Shown: positions 55,368 through 64,000 of the stretch, piece after piece
Position numbering within the stretch: position 1 is the first letter of the stretch
How the letters are laid out: each line of letters begins with the position of its first letter
Assembly (NCBI GenBank): GCA_009692685.1
Contig: SHYS01000008.1
Span: 1-64,000 of the forward strand
Source: Dehalococcoidia bacterium
GTDB lineage: Bacteria > Chloroflexota > Dehalococcoidia > UBA2979
DNA: 64,000 nt
Direction: 5' to 3'
Translations under genes and position numbers: made by a program
The notes under the pieces: generated by a model
What the model was told of the DNA's origin: nothing
The model's database searches: none
The model's input: only the letters and a program-made list of their open reading frames with translations

Positions 55368-55726
55368 CCGCCCGCGAGCTTGGGCCGGTGCCCCAGCATC
55401 TCGAGGCGTTCGCGGACACGTTCTCGATGGTCGCCCTGGATGACCAGCGACCGCCCCTCGCGAGTTCCGCCCGCGCCGATGTGCTGCTTAAGCGCCTTCA
55501 GCAGCGCATCGAGGTCGGCCTCGGAGCCGGGCAACCCCGTGATCGCCGTCACCGTCTTGCCACCTCGACCCTGCTTCTCGCGTCGGATGCGCACCACGCC
55601 GTCATCCGGCGGCTCACTCCTCGATGCCTGCCCACCCTTCGAGGATGCGCGCTTCGGCGGCTTCGGCACGTCGACACGCCCGCCATCCGAGGAGTACACG
55701 AGGTGGGAGTTGGGGTCGGAGGCCAT
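55364..55726 (-). CDS. SUI1/YciH-family translation factor
   Basis: A 120 aa protein: about 50 charged residues followed by the SUI1 domain (VVRIRREKQGRGGKTVTAITGL, LKALKQHIGAGGTREGRSLVIQGDHR). Bacterial YciH-type proteins resemble eIF1; they may help start-codon selection or act under stress. It is convergent with psd by four bases. Confidence 0.92.
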   Translation of the reverse strand: MASDPNSHLVYSSDGGRVDVPKPPKRASSKGGQASRSEPPDDGVVRIRREKQGRGGKTVTAITGLPGSEADLDALLKALKQHIGAGGTREGRSLVIQGDHRERVRERLEMLGHRPKLAGG

Positions 55727-55736
55727 GGGGCGGAGC

Positions 55737-56443
55737 TCACTTCACACCTCGGTGAGCGGAGAACAGATCGTAGCGGAGAAAGCGTTCATGACTGCGAGGG
55801 GTGGGGTCAGTCCCGCTGCCGTGGGGACGCCCATGCCGCTGCAGCCACGAAATGACTAACCCGTGATCAAGGCCCTTCCTGATTCCGTCCCCTACGAAGG
55901 ACTCCAAGAGCGCAAGGTACACCTCGCAGAGTGGCTCCAAGTGCTCGTTGCCCGGCCATTCGGCGAATCGATATCGGTAGGTCACCGTAGGAAGTGGCGC
56001 CTCACTTGCGGGGGTTGATTCCTCAGGCTCCGGTGCGGGCGTCGATTCGCCCACCTGTTTCACGGTCCCGTCCACACGACGCACTGCGAAGGACACGTCC
56101 CGGACACTTTGATGCTCCCCCAAGGTGCACCGAAATATCCTGCGTGGCCTGAACTGGCTCGCTGTGAATGTTGCGGTCGCGCTGGTCTTTCATGAACTTC
56201 ACGAGACTCTGACTAGCGAAACTCTCGTACCACTCCTGTCCCCGGGACCTTCCTTTCGCTTCGCTAGGCGAGAACTGGAGGACTGATCTCGAAGAGGACA
56301 AGAAAGCGCTGAGCTTGAACTGGAAGCCTTGTTATATCACTTGCCGAGTCGATCATCTCTTCGAGCAAATGTTTGGCCTCAGCCAGCTTGGCTTTCTCGT
56401 TCAACAGGTGATTCTCTCTACGTGGGCCGTACAGTGGCGGCAT
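55737..56443 (-). pseudogene. Broken gene of unknown family (second of two related remnants)
   Basis: From ATG 56443 the frame reads NHLLNEKAKLAEAKHLLEEM and then fails. In a second frame FQFKLSAFLSSSRSVLQF, WYESFASQSLVKFMKDQRD and EPVQATQDISVHL follow (frame ends at 56023); near 56110-56125 it shifts again to GEHQSVRDVSFAVRRVDG, VTYRYRFAEWPGNEHLEPLC and beyond to 55737. This makes at least two frameshifts. FMKD.RD, PVQ and LS..RSV.Q recur in the remnant at 1612-2192. The complete form is probably a soluble helical protein of about 220 aa. Function unknown. Confidence 0.72.
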
Positions 56444-56465
56444 TCAGCCGCGCGCTCCCCCTCCT

Positions 56466-58304
56466 CTAATCACGCAATCTCAGCACAGCCATGAATGCCT
56501 CTTGAGGCACCTCGACGGCGCCGAGCATTTTCATGCGCTTCTTGCCAGCTTTCTGGGCCTCGAGGAGCTTGCGCTTGCGGCTGATGTCGCCGCCGTAGCA
56601 CTTCGCCAGCACGTTCTTCCGCATCGCGCGCACCGTCTCGCGCGCAAGGATCTTGCCGCCGATCGCCGCCTGGATCGGCACGTCGAACAACTGTCGAGGG
56701 ATGAGCGCCCGCAGCGCCGAGACCAGCTTCTTGCCCTTCTCGGACGCCCGTTCCGCCGGTACGATCGCCGAGAGCGCATCAACGGGGTCACCGTTGACCA
56801 GGATATCGAGGCGCACCACCTTCGCCGGCCGGTACCCCTCGAGGTGGTAGTCGAGCGAGGCGTAGCCGGACGTGCGTGACTTCAACTGGTCGTAGAAGTC
56901 GACTAGGATCTCGGACAGTGGCAGCAGGTACTCCGCGAGGACGCGCGAGTCGCCCTCCTCCGCCGCATGGTCGAGGTACTCGAGTTTTACGTACTCGCCT
57001 CGACACTCGTCGACGAGGCCCATGATCGCGCCGACGTAGCGCGCGGGCACCGTGAGGCTGACGCGCACCCACGGCTCGCGCACCTCGCGGATCTTGTCCG
57101 GGTCCGGCAGCGCCGAGGGGCTGTCGACGACGATCTCGGTGCCGTCCGTCTTCGTCACCTCGTACTCGACGGATGGCGCCGTTGCCACTAGGTCGAGGCC
57201 GAACTCGCGTTCCAGGCGCTCCTGCACGATCTCCATGTGCAGCAGCCCGAGGAAACCACAGCGGAACCCGAACCCCAGGGCGACCGACGACTCCGGCTGC
57301 CACGCCAGCGACGCATCGTTGAGGCGCAGCCGCTCGAGCGCGTCCCGCAGTTCGGTATAGGCATCGGGGTTCGAGGGGTACAGCCCCGCGAAGACCATCG
57401 CCTTCGCCGGGCGATAGCCGGCCAGCGGCTCGGTGGCTGCGTTGCGATCGGTGGTGATGGTGTCACCGACGCGCGCCTCGTTCACACCCTTGAGGCCGGT
57501 CGCGACGTAGCCCACCTCACCCGCTTCGAGGCGAGGGATGACGGTGTGGCCCGGGCGGAACACCCCGACCTCGACGGCGTCGAAACGCGTGCGCTCCTGG
57601 ATCAGGCGCAGCGGCTCGCGACCGTCGATATGCCCGTCGACGACTCGAACGTAGGCGAGTACGCCCTTGTACGAGTCGTACTTGGCATCGAAGACGAGCG
57701 CACGCAGCGGTGCATTCGCATCGCCGCGAGGCGGCGGCATCTTCTTCACGATCGCCTCGAGGATCTCGTCGACGCCGATGCCGCTCTTGGCGGAGGCGAA
57801 CAGCACCTCGTTGGGGTCGAAGCCGATCACGTCGACCAGCTCCTGCGCCACGCGCTCTGGCTCCGCCGAGGGCAGGTCGACCTTGTTCACCACGGGGATG
57901 AGCATGAGATCGAGTTCCATCGCGAGGTAGACGTTGGCGAGTGTCTGCGCCTGAATCCCCTGCGTCGCATCGACGACGAGGACCGCGCCCTCGCAGGCGG
58001 CGAGCGCCCTCGACACCTCGTACGAGAAGTCGACGTGGCCCGGGGTGTCGATGAGGTTGAGCTGGTACTCGAGGCCATCCGTGGCGGTGTAGTTCATGCG
58101 CACGGCCTGGGCCTTGATCGTGATGCCCTTCTCACGCTCCAGGTCCATCGAGTCGAGCACCTGCTCCTGGCGCTGGCGCGCCTCGATGGTGCCCGTGACG
58201 TCGAGCATGCGGTCGGCCAGCGTCGACTTGCCGTGGTCGATGTGGGCGATGATCGAGAAGTTGCGGATCCGACCGGGTTCCAACGAGGCCTCCAGAACCA
58301 GCAC
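56466..58304 (-). CDS. lepA: Elongation factor 4 (LepA)
   Basis: A 612 aa ribosomal back-translocase GTPase. G1 [13 protein letters not shown]3 DTPGHVDF, G4 NKVD and G5 SAKSGIG are visible, and the C-terminal LepA domain with [26 protein letters not shown] is complete. GTG 58304 precedes the conserved [13 protein letters not shown] by 13 residues. It stands alone. Confidence 0.96.
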   Translation of the reverse strand: MLVLEASLEPGRIRNFSIIAHIDHGKSTLADRMLDVTGTIEARQRQEQVLDSMDLEREKGITIKAQAVRMNYTATDGLEYQLNLIDTPGHVDFSYEVSRALAACEGAVLVVDATQGIQAQTLANVYLAMELDLMLIPVVNKVDLPSAEPERVAQELVDVIGFDPNEVLFASAKSGIGVDEILEAIVKKMPPPRGDANAPLRALVFDAKYDSYKGVLAYVRVVDGHIDGREPLRLIQERTRFDAVEVGVFRPGHTVIPRLEAGEVGYVATGLKGVNEARVGDTITTDRNAATEPLAGYRPAKAMVFAGLYPSNPDAYTELRDALERLRLNDASLAWQPESSVALGFGFRCGFLGLLHMEIVQERLEREFGLDLVATAPSVEYEVTKTDGTEIVVDSPSALPDPDKIREVREPWVRVSLTVPARYVGAIMGLVDECRGEYVKLEYLDHAAEEGDSRVLAEYLLPLSEILVDFYDQLKSRTSGYASLDYHLEGYRPAKVVRLDILVNGDPVDALSAIVPAERASEKGKKLVSALRALIPRQLFDVPIQAAIGGKILARETVRAMRKNVLAKCYGGDISRKRKLLEAQKAGKKRMKMLGAVEVPQEAFMAVLRLRD

Positions 58305-58357
58305 CGGTCATCGTATTCGGTGCCCGCGTGCGGCGCGACGCACGGGATGGCGCCACC

Positions 58358-59045
58358 TCAGTGGTTGAGGAGTACTGGCACCCGCTGCACAACAGCGAAC
58401 TCAACCAGCGGCAGCAGCACCGAGTAGCCAAAGCGGGCCCATGTCTCCACATCCGAGTCCTGCTCGGGGAGCTGATAGCGCCACGACTTCACTTCGGCGG
58501 CATCGGCGCGCCATGAGTTGGCATTCAGGGCACGCAGCTCGTTGAAGAGCGCCCGGCTCGAGCCGAACATCCGGTCGTTCTGTCCGGGATCTGGCCAGCT
58601 GAACGGACCATCGAGGCGAACAGGCAGCCAGATCTCGGCGCCCCAGAGCAGATAAGGAAACGCGCTGTCCGCGTCGGCCGAGCTGGCGCGGAGTGCGGGG
58701 TCCTGTTGCCAGTCCTTATTGAGGGGGGCGCATAGGCGACAGCTTAGGATGCTCCACGTGGGCGGCCCAGAGCAGCAGGCTGATGCATGCTTCCCAGTCA
58801 GGCTTGTCGGTCAGGTGCGGAAGAGTGGCCGCCTCGTCCCAGTCGAAGGCGTCCGCAAAGGCCTCCTCGCGCCATTGAGCAATGTGGCGTGGTGCCTCGA
58901 TGCCAGGCAGCAATTCGACGGCCGGCCCGCCCCGCGGCCCAACATGGACGTCGTGTCCCAGCTCGCGCCCCACGCGCTGAACCATCGTCTCCCAGTCGCC
59001 GGAGTAGTACCGGGTGAACGTTCCCGCGTAGACATCGAGACCCAC
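58358..59045 (-). pseudogene. Unknown protein with one frameshift at a C6 run
   Basis: The frame from GTG 59045 (GGGAGG five bases upstream) reads GLDVYAGTFTRYYSGDWETM, VELLPGIEAPRHIAQWREE and LLLWAAHVEHPKL, then reaches a stop at 58716. In the next frame the protein carries on as NKDWQQDPALRASSA, FPYLLWGAEIWLPV, WPDPGQNDRMFGSSRALFNEL and a stop at 58358. The break lies at a run of six C (plus strand G, 58721-58726), so a one-base homopolymer change is enough. This could be a sequencing or slippage event in an otherwise intact approximately 230 aa protein. The family resembles unannotated actinobacterial proteins; function unknown. Confidence 0.65.
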
Positions 59046-59084
59046 GACGACCTCCCGGCCCGACACACCCACGCCCACAACAAG

Positions 59085-59108
59085 ACGGGCCCCCTTGCGG
59101 AGGCCCGT
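59085..59108 (-). terminator. Hairpin after dppF
   Basis: ACGGGCC and GGCCCGT pair around a 10-base loop, followed on the minus strand by CTTGTTGT. It lies just past the dppF stop and just before the broken gene, so it probably ends the dppDF transcript. Confidence 0.7.
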
Positions 59109-59133
59109 TCTTACTCGAACGAACTATCGATGC

Positions 59134-60150
59134 CTAGACCCGATGGCAGGCGACCCAGTGGCTCGTGGTCACCTCGCGCCAGTCGGGAGTGCGCTCACGG
59201 CACTCGTCGATGACGATCGGGCAGCGGGTGTTGAACACGCAGCCCGGAGGCGGGTGCAGTGGCGAGGGCACGTCACCGGTCAGGATGATGCGCTCGCGCT
59301 GCCGCTCCAGATCCGGGTCCGTGATCGGAACTGCGGAGAGCAGCGCCTTCGTGTACGGGTGGAGTGGGTTCTCGTACAGCTCGTTCGAGCCCGCAAGCTC
59401 CATGATCTTGCCGAGGTACATGACCGCGACACGGTCGGAGATGTGACGGACGACGGCGAGGTCGTGCGCGATGAACAGGTAGGTGAGCTTGAACTCCTGC
59501 TGGAGGTCTTCCAGCAGGTTGATGATCTGCGCCTGGATCGACACATCGAGTGCAGACACGGGCTCGTCGCAGACCATGAAGTCCGGCTCGACCGCGAGCG
59601 CCCTCGCGATGCCGATGCGCTGACGCTGTCCGCCCGAGAACTCGTGCGGGAAGCGCTTGGCGAAGTACGGGTTCAGACCGACCGCGTTCATCAGGTAGGT
59701 GACCCGGTCGAGGCGCTCCTGACCCTTGTAGAGGTCATGGATCATCATCGGCTCGGCGACGATCTGCTGGACGCTCATGCGCGGGTTCAGCGAGGAGTAC
59801 GGATCCTGGAAGATCATCTGCATGCGACGGCGGAAGCGACGCAGTGCCTTCCCGTCGAGCTTCGTCAGCTCCGTGCCGTCGAAACGGACCGATCCGGCGG
59901 TCGGCTTGTAGAGCTGGAGCAGAGCGCGGCCGGTCGTCGACTTGCCACAGCCGGACTCGCCAACCAGCCCAAGCGTCTCGCCATGCTGCACGTGGAAGCT
60001 GAGGCCGTCGACGGCCTTCACATCGGCAACATGTTTCTGGAAGACTAGCCCGGCCGTAACCGGGAAGTACATCTTGAGGCCCTCGACATCAACAAGGTTT
60101 CCTGTTGGGGTACGAGCCTCGGTGGAAGAAGACTGAGTCTCGGTGGTCAT
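59134..60150 (-). CDS. dppF: Oligo/dipeptide ABC transporter ATPase, DppF/OppF type
   Basis: A 338 aa ATP-binding subunit: Walker [12 protein letters not shown], signature [15 protein letters not shown], Walker [13 protein letters not shown]-loop [11 protein letters not shown], and the C-terminal oligopeptide-type extension with four Cys ([22 protein letters not shown]) that may bind an Fe-S cluster. It follows dppD by three bases. Permease and binding-protein genes are not in the window. Confidence 0.93.
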   Translation of the reverse strand: MTTETQSSSTEARTPTGNLVDVEGLKMYFPVTAGLVFQKHVADVKAVDGLSFHVQHGETLGLVGESGCGKSTTGRALLQLYKPTAGSVRFDGTELTKLDGKALRRFRRRMQMIFQDPYSSLNPRMSVQQIVAEPMMIHDLYKGQERLDRVTYLMNAVGLNPYFAKRFPHEFSGGQRQRIGIARALAVEPDFMVCDEPVSALDVSIQAQIINLLEDLQQEFKLTYLFIAHDLAVVRHISDRVAVMYLGKIMELAGSNELYENPLHPYTKALLSAVPITDPDLERQRERIILTGDVPSPLHPPPGCVFNTRCPIVIDECRERTPDWREVTTSHWVACHRV

Positions 60151-60153
60151 CTG

Positions 60154-61188
60154 TTAGGCCTTCGCAGTCTCAGCAGCCACGGCGATAGGTGAGGTTTGCA
60201 CCACGGTGCGCGCGTCCCGAACGGGGTCGCGCCAGCAGGCGGCGAAGTGGCCCTCTTCCTTCAGCTCGAGCTGCGGTGCGTCCGTCGCACACTTGTCGAT
60301 GCGCCAGTCGCAGCGAGGCATGAACGAACATCCGGGAATCGGCTCGATGAGCAGCGGCGGCTGGCCCTCGATGGTGGCTAGGCGCACGTGCTCAGTCGCA
60401 TCCAAGCGCGGCACCGAGGCCATGAGACCCACGGTGTACGGGTGGCGCGGGCGCTTGAAGATGTCGGAAGCGGTGCCCATCTCCACGATCTTGCCGGCGT
60501 ACATGACGTTCACGCGGTCGGCGTAACGGGCGACCACACCTAGGTTGTGGGTGATGACGACGACCGCCGTACCGAAGTCGCGCGACAGTCGCGCCATGAT
60601 GTCAAGGATCTGCGCCTGGATCGTGACATCGAGCGCGGTCGTGGGCTCGTCCGCCAAGAGCAGTTTCGGGTTACAGGAGAGCGCCATCGCGATCATCACG
60701 CGCTGACGCATGCCGCCCGAGAACTGGTGCGGGTAGTCCTTCAGGCGGCTCTCCGCTTCCGGAATACCGACCAGTTCCAGCAGCTCCACGCCGCGCGCGT
60801 TGGCTTCGGTGTCGTCCAACCCCATGTGGAGTCGAATCGCCTCGGTGAGCTGGTTGCCGATCGTAAGGACCGGGTTCAGCGAGGTCATCGGTTCCTGGAA
60901 GATCATGCCGATGCGGTTGCCGCGGATCTTGCGGATCTCCTGGTTGTTCAACTTCAGAAGATCTATGCCCTCGAAGAGGATCTCGCCCTCGACGATGCGA
61001 CCGGGAGGATTAGGGATGAGTTGGAGGATCGACATCGCAGTGACGGACTTGCCGCACCCCGACTCGCCCACGAGCCCGAGGGTCTCACCCTCATTCAGAT
61101 CCCACGAGACGCCGTCGACGGCGCGCACCACGCCTTCCTGCGTATAAAAGTAGGTCCGAAGGTTTTTCACTTCGAGAAGCTTCGGCAT
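60154..61188 (-). CDS. dppD: Oligo/dipeptide ABC transporter ATPase, DppD/OppD type
   Basis: A 344 aa partner of DppF: Walker [12 protein letters not shown], signature [15 protein letters not shown], Walker [14 protein letters not shown]-loop [12 protein letters not shown]-terminal [17 protein letters not shown]ys cluster. ATG 61188 follows GAGGGGGG by three bases. The nearest upstream genes on the strand are tRNA-Leu and tRNA-Lys, so the ATPases may be transcribed from the tRNA promoter at 61547. Confidence 0.93.
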   Translation of the reverse strand: MPKLLEVKNLRTYFYTQEGVVRAVDGVSWDLNEGETLGLVGESGCGKSVTAMSILQLIPNPPGRIVEGEILFEGIDLLKLNNQEIRKIRGNRIGMIFQEPMTSLNPVLTIGNQLTEAIRLHMGLDDTEANARGVELLELVGIPEAESRLKDYPHQFSGGMRQRVMIAMALSCNPKLLLADEPTTALDVTIQAQILDIMARLSRDFGTAVVVITHNLGVVARYADRVNVMYAGKIVEMGTASDIFKRPRHPYTVGLMASVPRLDATEHVRLATIEGQPPLLIEPIPGCSFMPRCDWRIDKCATDAPQLELKEEGHFAACWRDPVRDARTVVQTSPIAVAAETAKA

Positions 61189-61239
61189 TAACCCCCCTCG
61201 GCCTGGCCGGGCCTGCTCCCGATTGATGGTGCCACCTGC

Positions 61240-61324
61240 TGGTGGGGAAGAGGAGACTCGAACTCCTACGCCTTGCGGCACGTGATCCTAAATCACGCTC
61301 GTCTGCCAGTTCCGACACTTCCCC
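61240..61324 (-). tRNA. tRNA-Leu (TAG)
   Basis: Acceptor GGGGAAG/CTTCCCC, anticodon stem CGTGA/TCACG with loop TTTAGGA (TAG), long variable arm, encoded CCA. Third Leu tRNA in the window. Confidence 0.95.
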
Positions 61325-61402
61325 CGTTCAGGCGACCGGTCGTCGCCTATGGGTGCTCCCGGAGGCGAGGGCCGGTGCCCCCTCGCGCCCGCTATGGCCT
61401 GA

Positions 61403-61478
<76 letters not shown>

Positions 61479-61546
61479 GCGTTCACCCTTAATATTACCG
61501 GCACACATACCCGGCGTCCGAGCCCGACGGTCTCGGCGGATGCCGG

Positions 61547-61576
61547 ACGTTAGCATTCGCACGATCGAGGTGTCAA
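61547..61576 (-). promoter_or_regulatory. Probable promoter of tRNA-Lys/tRNA-Leu/dppDF
   Basis: Minus strand TTGACA (61576-61571), 18-base spacer, TAACGT (61552-61547). The start site would fall about 60 bases before tRNA-Lys. TGTCAA at 61571 and TTGACA at 61582 form a short inverted pair. Confidence 0.7.
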
Positions 61577-61669
61577 CGAAATTGACACTGTGCCCTCACG
61601 CGCCCGTCAAGATGTCACCTCGCCTCGATGCCCCTGTGTAGCACCGCCGAGCGCCTGTATTTCCTCGAT

Positions 61670-61699
61670 TTGACGGTCTCCACGACCCACCACTAGGCT
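61670..61699 (+). promoter_or_regulatory. Probable promoter of tRNA-Val
   Basis: TTGACG (61670-61675), 18-base spacer, TAGGCT (61694-61699), with the tRNA starting 29 bases after the -10 element. Confidence 0.65.
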
Positions 61700-61727
61700 C
61701 GACAAGGCTTTAGGCGGAACCCGTCCG

Positions 61728-61804
61728 GGGCGGTTAGCTCAGTTGGTTAGAGCGCTGCGTTGACATCGCAGAGGTCACTGGTTCGAATCCAGTATCGCCC
61801 ACCA
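61728..61804 (+). tRNA. tRNA-Val (GAC)
   Basis: Acceptor GGGCGGT/ATCGCCC, anticodon stem CTGCG/CGCAG with loop TTGACAT (GAC), standard D- and T-arms, encoded CCA. Confidence 0.95.
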
Positions 61805-61901
61805 CTTCTCGCCGGAAGCTGCCCTCCAACCACCTGCCTGGCCGCGTACCATCAAGCCCATCACGAGGCCTCGGCGACAGCCCACATCCCAGACATCAAG
61901 G

Positions 61902-62231
61902 TATAATCGCCACAGTATCAAGCGCCGCATGTCGGCGTCAGATCGAGCGCTGATGGGGACACGCCCCCGCCAACCTCGGCCCCCAGAGAACGAGGCCCCG
62001 CGCCAGCGGGTGCTGCAAGCCTCGTGACCGAGCGGCGATCGGCACCACCTCGGAGCCCGCGGGACGACGGATACGTCACAACCCGCGGCGGTCGCCGCCG
62101 CTACCGGCACTTGAGCCTCGCGCTTGCCTCGCTGCCCCGGAGCCTCCGGGCACAGCCCGAGGCAGGCACGAGGGCATCAGGGTGGAGCCACGTGAGCGCG
62201 CCTCCCGTCCCTGCGGACGAGGCGCTTTTTT
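61902..62231 (+). promoter_or_regulatory. T-box riboswitch with terminator, upstream of thrS
   Basis: A perfect -10 TATAAT at 61902 begins a 330-base leader rich in stems. The T-box core AGGGTGGAGCCACG is at 62179-62192, and the conserved CGTCCCT-like partner lies in the terminator (GCGCCTCCCGTCC pairs with GGACGAGGCGC, 62198-62225), followed by six T. T-boxes sense uncharged tRNA and release the terminator; a Thr (ACN) specifier is expected, and ACC triplets at about 62044-62049 are candidates. Stem I itself was not folded, so the specifier is unconfirmed. Confidence 0.85.
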
Positions 62232-62273
62232 GTTACCTGCTGCCATCTCGCGTGGCACACCGAGGAGTACACG

Positions 62274-64000
62274 ATGGTCACCTCAAACAAAGCCGGTCAC
62301 GACGGGGCCGGCCACGATGTCGCCTTCGACGCGCTGCCCGCCGATGAGCGCCTCTTCCGCCAGCGCCACTCGGCCGCGCACGTCCTCGCCGAGGCGGTGC
62401 TCGAAATGTTCCCCGAGGCGAAGTACGCCATCGGCCCGCCCATCGAGCACGGCTTTTACTACGACTTCGAGCTGCCCCGCTCGCTGACCACGGACGACCT
62501 GGGCGCCCTCGAGGCGCGCATGCGCAAGAGCGTCGCCAGCGATCTAGCGATCACCGGCCACCACATCCCAAAGGACGAGGCACGTCAGGTCTTCGCGAAC
62601 CAGCCCTACAAACTCGAACTGATCGATGACATCACCGACGCCACCGTCGGCCACTTCAGGCACGGCAACTTCCAGGACCTCTGTCGTGGTGGCCACACCG
62701 AGCGCACCGGCCAGATCGGGGCGTTCAAGCTCACCCACGTCGCCGGCGCCTACTGGCGAGGCGACGAGAGGCGCCCCATGCTCCAGCGCATCTATGGCGC
62801 CCTCTACCCGACGCAGGCGGAACTCGACGCCTACCTCGTGAGCATCGAGGAGGCCGAGAAGCGCGACCACCGCCGCCTCGGCCGCGAGCTGGACCTGTTC
62901 CACCTCGACCCGCTGGCGCCCGGTTCGCCGTTCTATCACCCGAAAGGCGCGCTGCTCTACAACGGCCTCATCGAGTACCTGCGCGGCCTCTACGTCGAGT
63001 ACGGCTACTCCGAGGTGATCACGCCTCAGATCTTCAACGTCGAGATCTTCAAGACGTCGGGCCACTACGACAACTTCGGCGACGACATGTTCATATTCGA
63101 GGCCGACGACGTAGAGATGGGCGTGAAGCCCATGAACTGCCCCGGCCACTGCCAGCTCTACGGCACCGGCCTGCACTCGTACCGCGATCTGCCGCTGCGG
63201 CTGGCGGAGTTCACCAGGCTGCATCGCAACGAGCGCTCCGGCACGCTGCATGGGCTGACTCGAGTGCGTTCCTTCTCGCAGGACGATTCGCATATCTTCT
63301 GTACGCCGGAGCAGTCGGAGTCCGAGATCCAGCGCGTCTTCCAGATGACACGCCGCATCTACGACGAGCTCGGCCTGGGCACCCCGCTCATCCGACTCGC
63401 CACGCGGCCCGAGAAGTTCGTCGGCGCCATCGCGGACTGGGACAACGCGGAGCGCATGCTCGGTGACTCGATCAAGAAGGCCGGCTACGAGTACACGCTG
63501 GCCCCCGGCGAGGGCGCCTTCTACGCACCGAAGGTCGAGTTCCACTTCCGCGACGCCATCGGCCGCTCGTGGCAGCTCGGCACCGTGCAGGTGGACATGG
63601 CGATGGCCCACCGCTTCAACCTCCACTACATCGGGGAGGATGGCGCGGAGCACACGCCGATCATGCTCCACCGCGCCATCCTCGGCAGCCTAGAACGCTT
63701 CCTCGGCGTCTACATCGAGCACACCGGCGGCCGCTTCCCGCTCTGGCTCGCCCCGGTCCAGGCGATGGTCATCCCGATCGCCGACCGCCACATCGAGTAC
63801 GCGCGCAAGGTGGAGGCGCGCCTGCTCAAGCGCGGGCTGCGAGTAGAGGTCGACGCCTCGGGCGAGCGTATGAATGCCAAGATCCGAGGCGCGCAACTCC
63901 AGCGGATTCCCTACATGCTCGTCGTCGGAGACCGGGAGGCCGAGGCGTCCGCCGCCGCCGTGCGCACCCGCAACGGTGAAGACCTCGGCGCACTGCCCCT
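62274..64000 (+). CDS. thrS: Threonyl-tRNA synthetase, no TGS domain, 3' end outside window
   Basis: A class II synthetase whose visible 575 residues start only 28 residues before the editing domain (RQRHSAAHVLAEAV, with HxxxH, and CRGGHTERT). The N-terminal TGS domain of about 60 residues found in most ThrRS is missing. The catalytic domain shows MNCPGHCQLY (zinc Cys), RNERSGTLHGLTRVRSFSQDD and the motif 3 region MLHRAILGSLERF, then the anticodon-binding domain begins (WLAPVQAMVIPIADRH). GAGGAG lies upstream of ATG 62274. Expression should be switched on when tRNA-Thr is uncharged. Confidence 0.95.
   Translation, partial: MVTSNKAGHDGAGHDVAFDALPADERLFRQRHSAAHVLAEAVLEMFPEAKYAIGPPIEHGFYYDFELPRSLTTDDLGALEARMRKSVASDLAITGHHIPKDEARQVFANQPYKLELIDDITDATVGHFRHGNFQDLCRGGHTERTGQIGAFKLTHVAGAYWRGDERRPMLQRIYGALYPTQAELDAYLVSIEEAEKRDHRRLGRELDLFHLDPLAPGSPFYHPKGALLYNGLIEYLRGLYVEYGYSEVITPQIFNVEIFKTSGHYDNFGDDMFIFEADDVEMGVKPMNCPGHCQLYGTGLHSYRDLPLRLAEFTRLHRNERSGTLHGLTRVRSFSQDDSHIFCTPEQSESEIQRVFQMTRRIYDELGLGTPLIRLATRPEKFVGAIADWDNAERMLGDSIKKAGYEYTLAPGEGAFYAPKVEFHFRDAIGRSWQLGTVQVDMAMAHRFNLHYIGEDGAEHTPIMLHRAILGSLERFLGVYIEHTGGRFPLWLAPVQAMVIPIADRHIEYARKVEARLLKRGLRVEVDASGERMNAKIRGAQLQRIPYMLVVGDREAEASAAAVRTRNGEDLGALP

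Noticed and set aside
58716..59045. Treating 58716-59045 and 58358-58570 as two separate genes
   Set aside because: The second piece continues the first in sense and composition, and a single-base change at the C6 run joins them; two unrelated genes would not read continuously.

Overview
The window is GC-rich, gene-dense bacterial chromosome. The gene set suggests Chloroflexota of the Dehalococcoidia/SAR202 kind or a relative: split methylmalonyl-CoA mutase, a GuaB3-type IMPDH relative, short HisG with HisZ, FabV, a bacterial SUI1 protein, a DUF5656-like membrane protein, and thrS under a T-box. That placement is inference; no rRNA or marker set is present. Ten tRNA genes lie in the window (Met partial, Gln, Trp, three Leu, Pro, Gly, Lys, Val), and every complete one encodes its CCA end.

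Layout. 0.1-5.7 kb (minus): a methylmalonyl-CoA pathway block with MeaB, B12 subunit, epimerase with two VOC domains and catalytic subunit, interleaved with two DinB-like genes and one broken gene. 6-11 kb: AcuC-type deacetylase, aldo/keto reductase, a DinB-like gene, a TlpA-like protein read through an in-frame TGA (probable selenoprotein), and a quinone-oxidoreductase-like protein. 11-17 kb (minus): GuaB3, polyprenyl synthase, penicillin-acylase-like hydrolase, TsaC. 17-24 kb (plus): a purine run, guaA-orf-purD-orf-orf-cupin-purB-purC-purS. 24-32 kb (minus): the histidine operon hisZ-hisG-plc-hisD-hisC-hisB-pcp-hisN-like, preceded by a His-codon leader peptide and an attenuator. 32-40 kb: transposase remnant, birA, a tiny ORF, sulfite-oxidase-like enzyme, lspA-rluD-gltX, tRNA-Gln, a broken secreted protein, an IscA-like protein and DedA. 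40-52 kb: SDR, MFS exporter, PAC2 protein, NIPSNAP, tRNAs, dehydrogenase, lipoprotein, CorA, amidohydrolase, a membrane protein and a decayed PspC/LiaF pair. 52-64 kb: FabV, a phosphatidylserine synthase/methyltransferase/decarboxylase operon, SUI1, two broken genes, lepA, dppDF behind tRNA-Lys and tRNA-Leu, tRNA-Val, and T-box-controlled thrS, cut by the window end.

How it works together. Most runs use 1-4 base ATGA/GTGA-type overlaps, so translational coupling is common. Central metabolism (propionyl/methylmalonyl-CoA, purines, histidine, phosphatidylethanolamine) is intact. Disruptions are confined to accessory genes, which argues for real decay rather than a poor assembly.

Most notable: a candidate Sec codon with a SECIS-like hairpin, a complete his attenuation system with a probably leaderless leader peptide, a fused double HisG, long perfect hairpins at gene ends, an inverted tRNA-Leu half copy, and a strongly over-represented octamer CATCGAGG.
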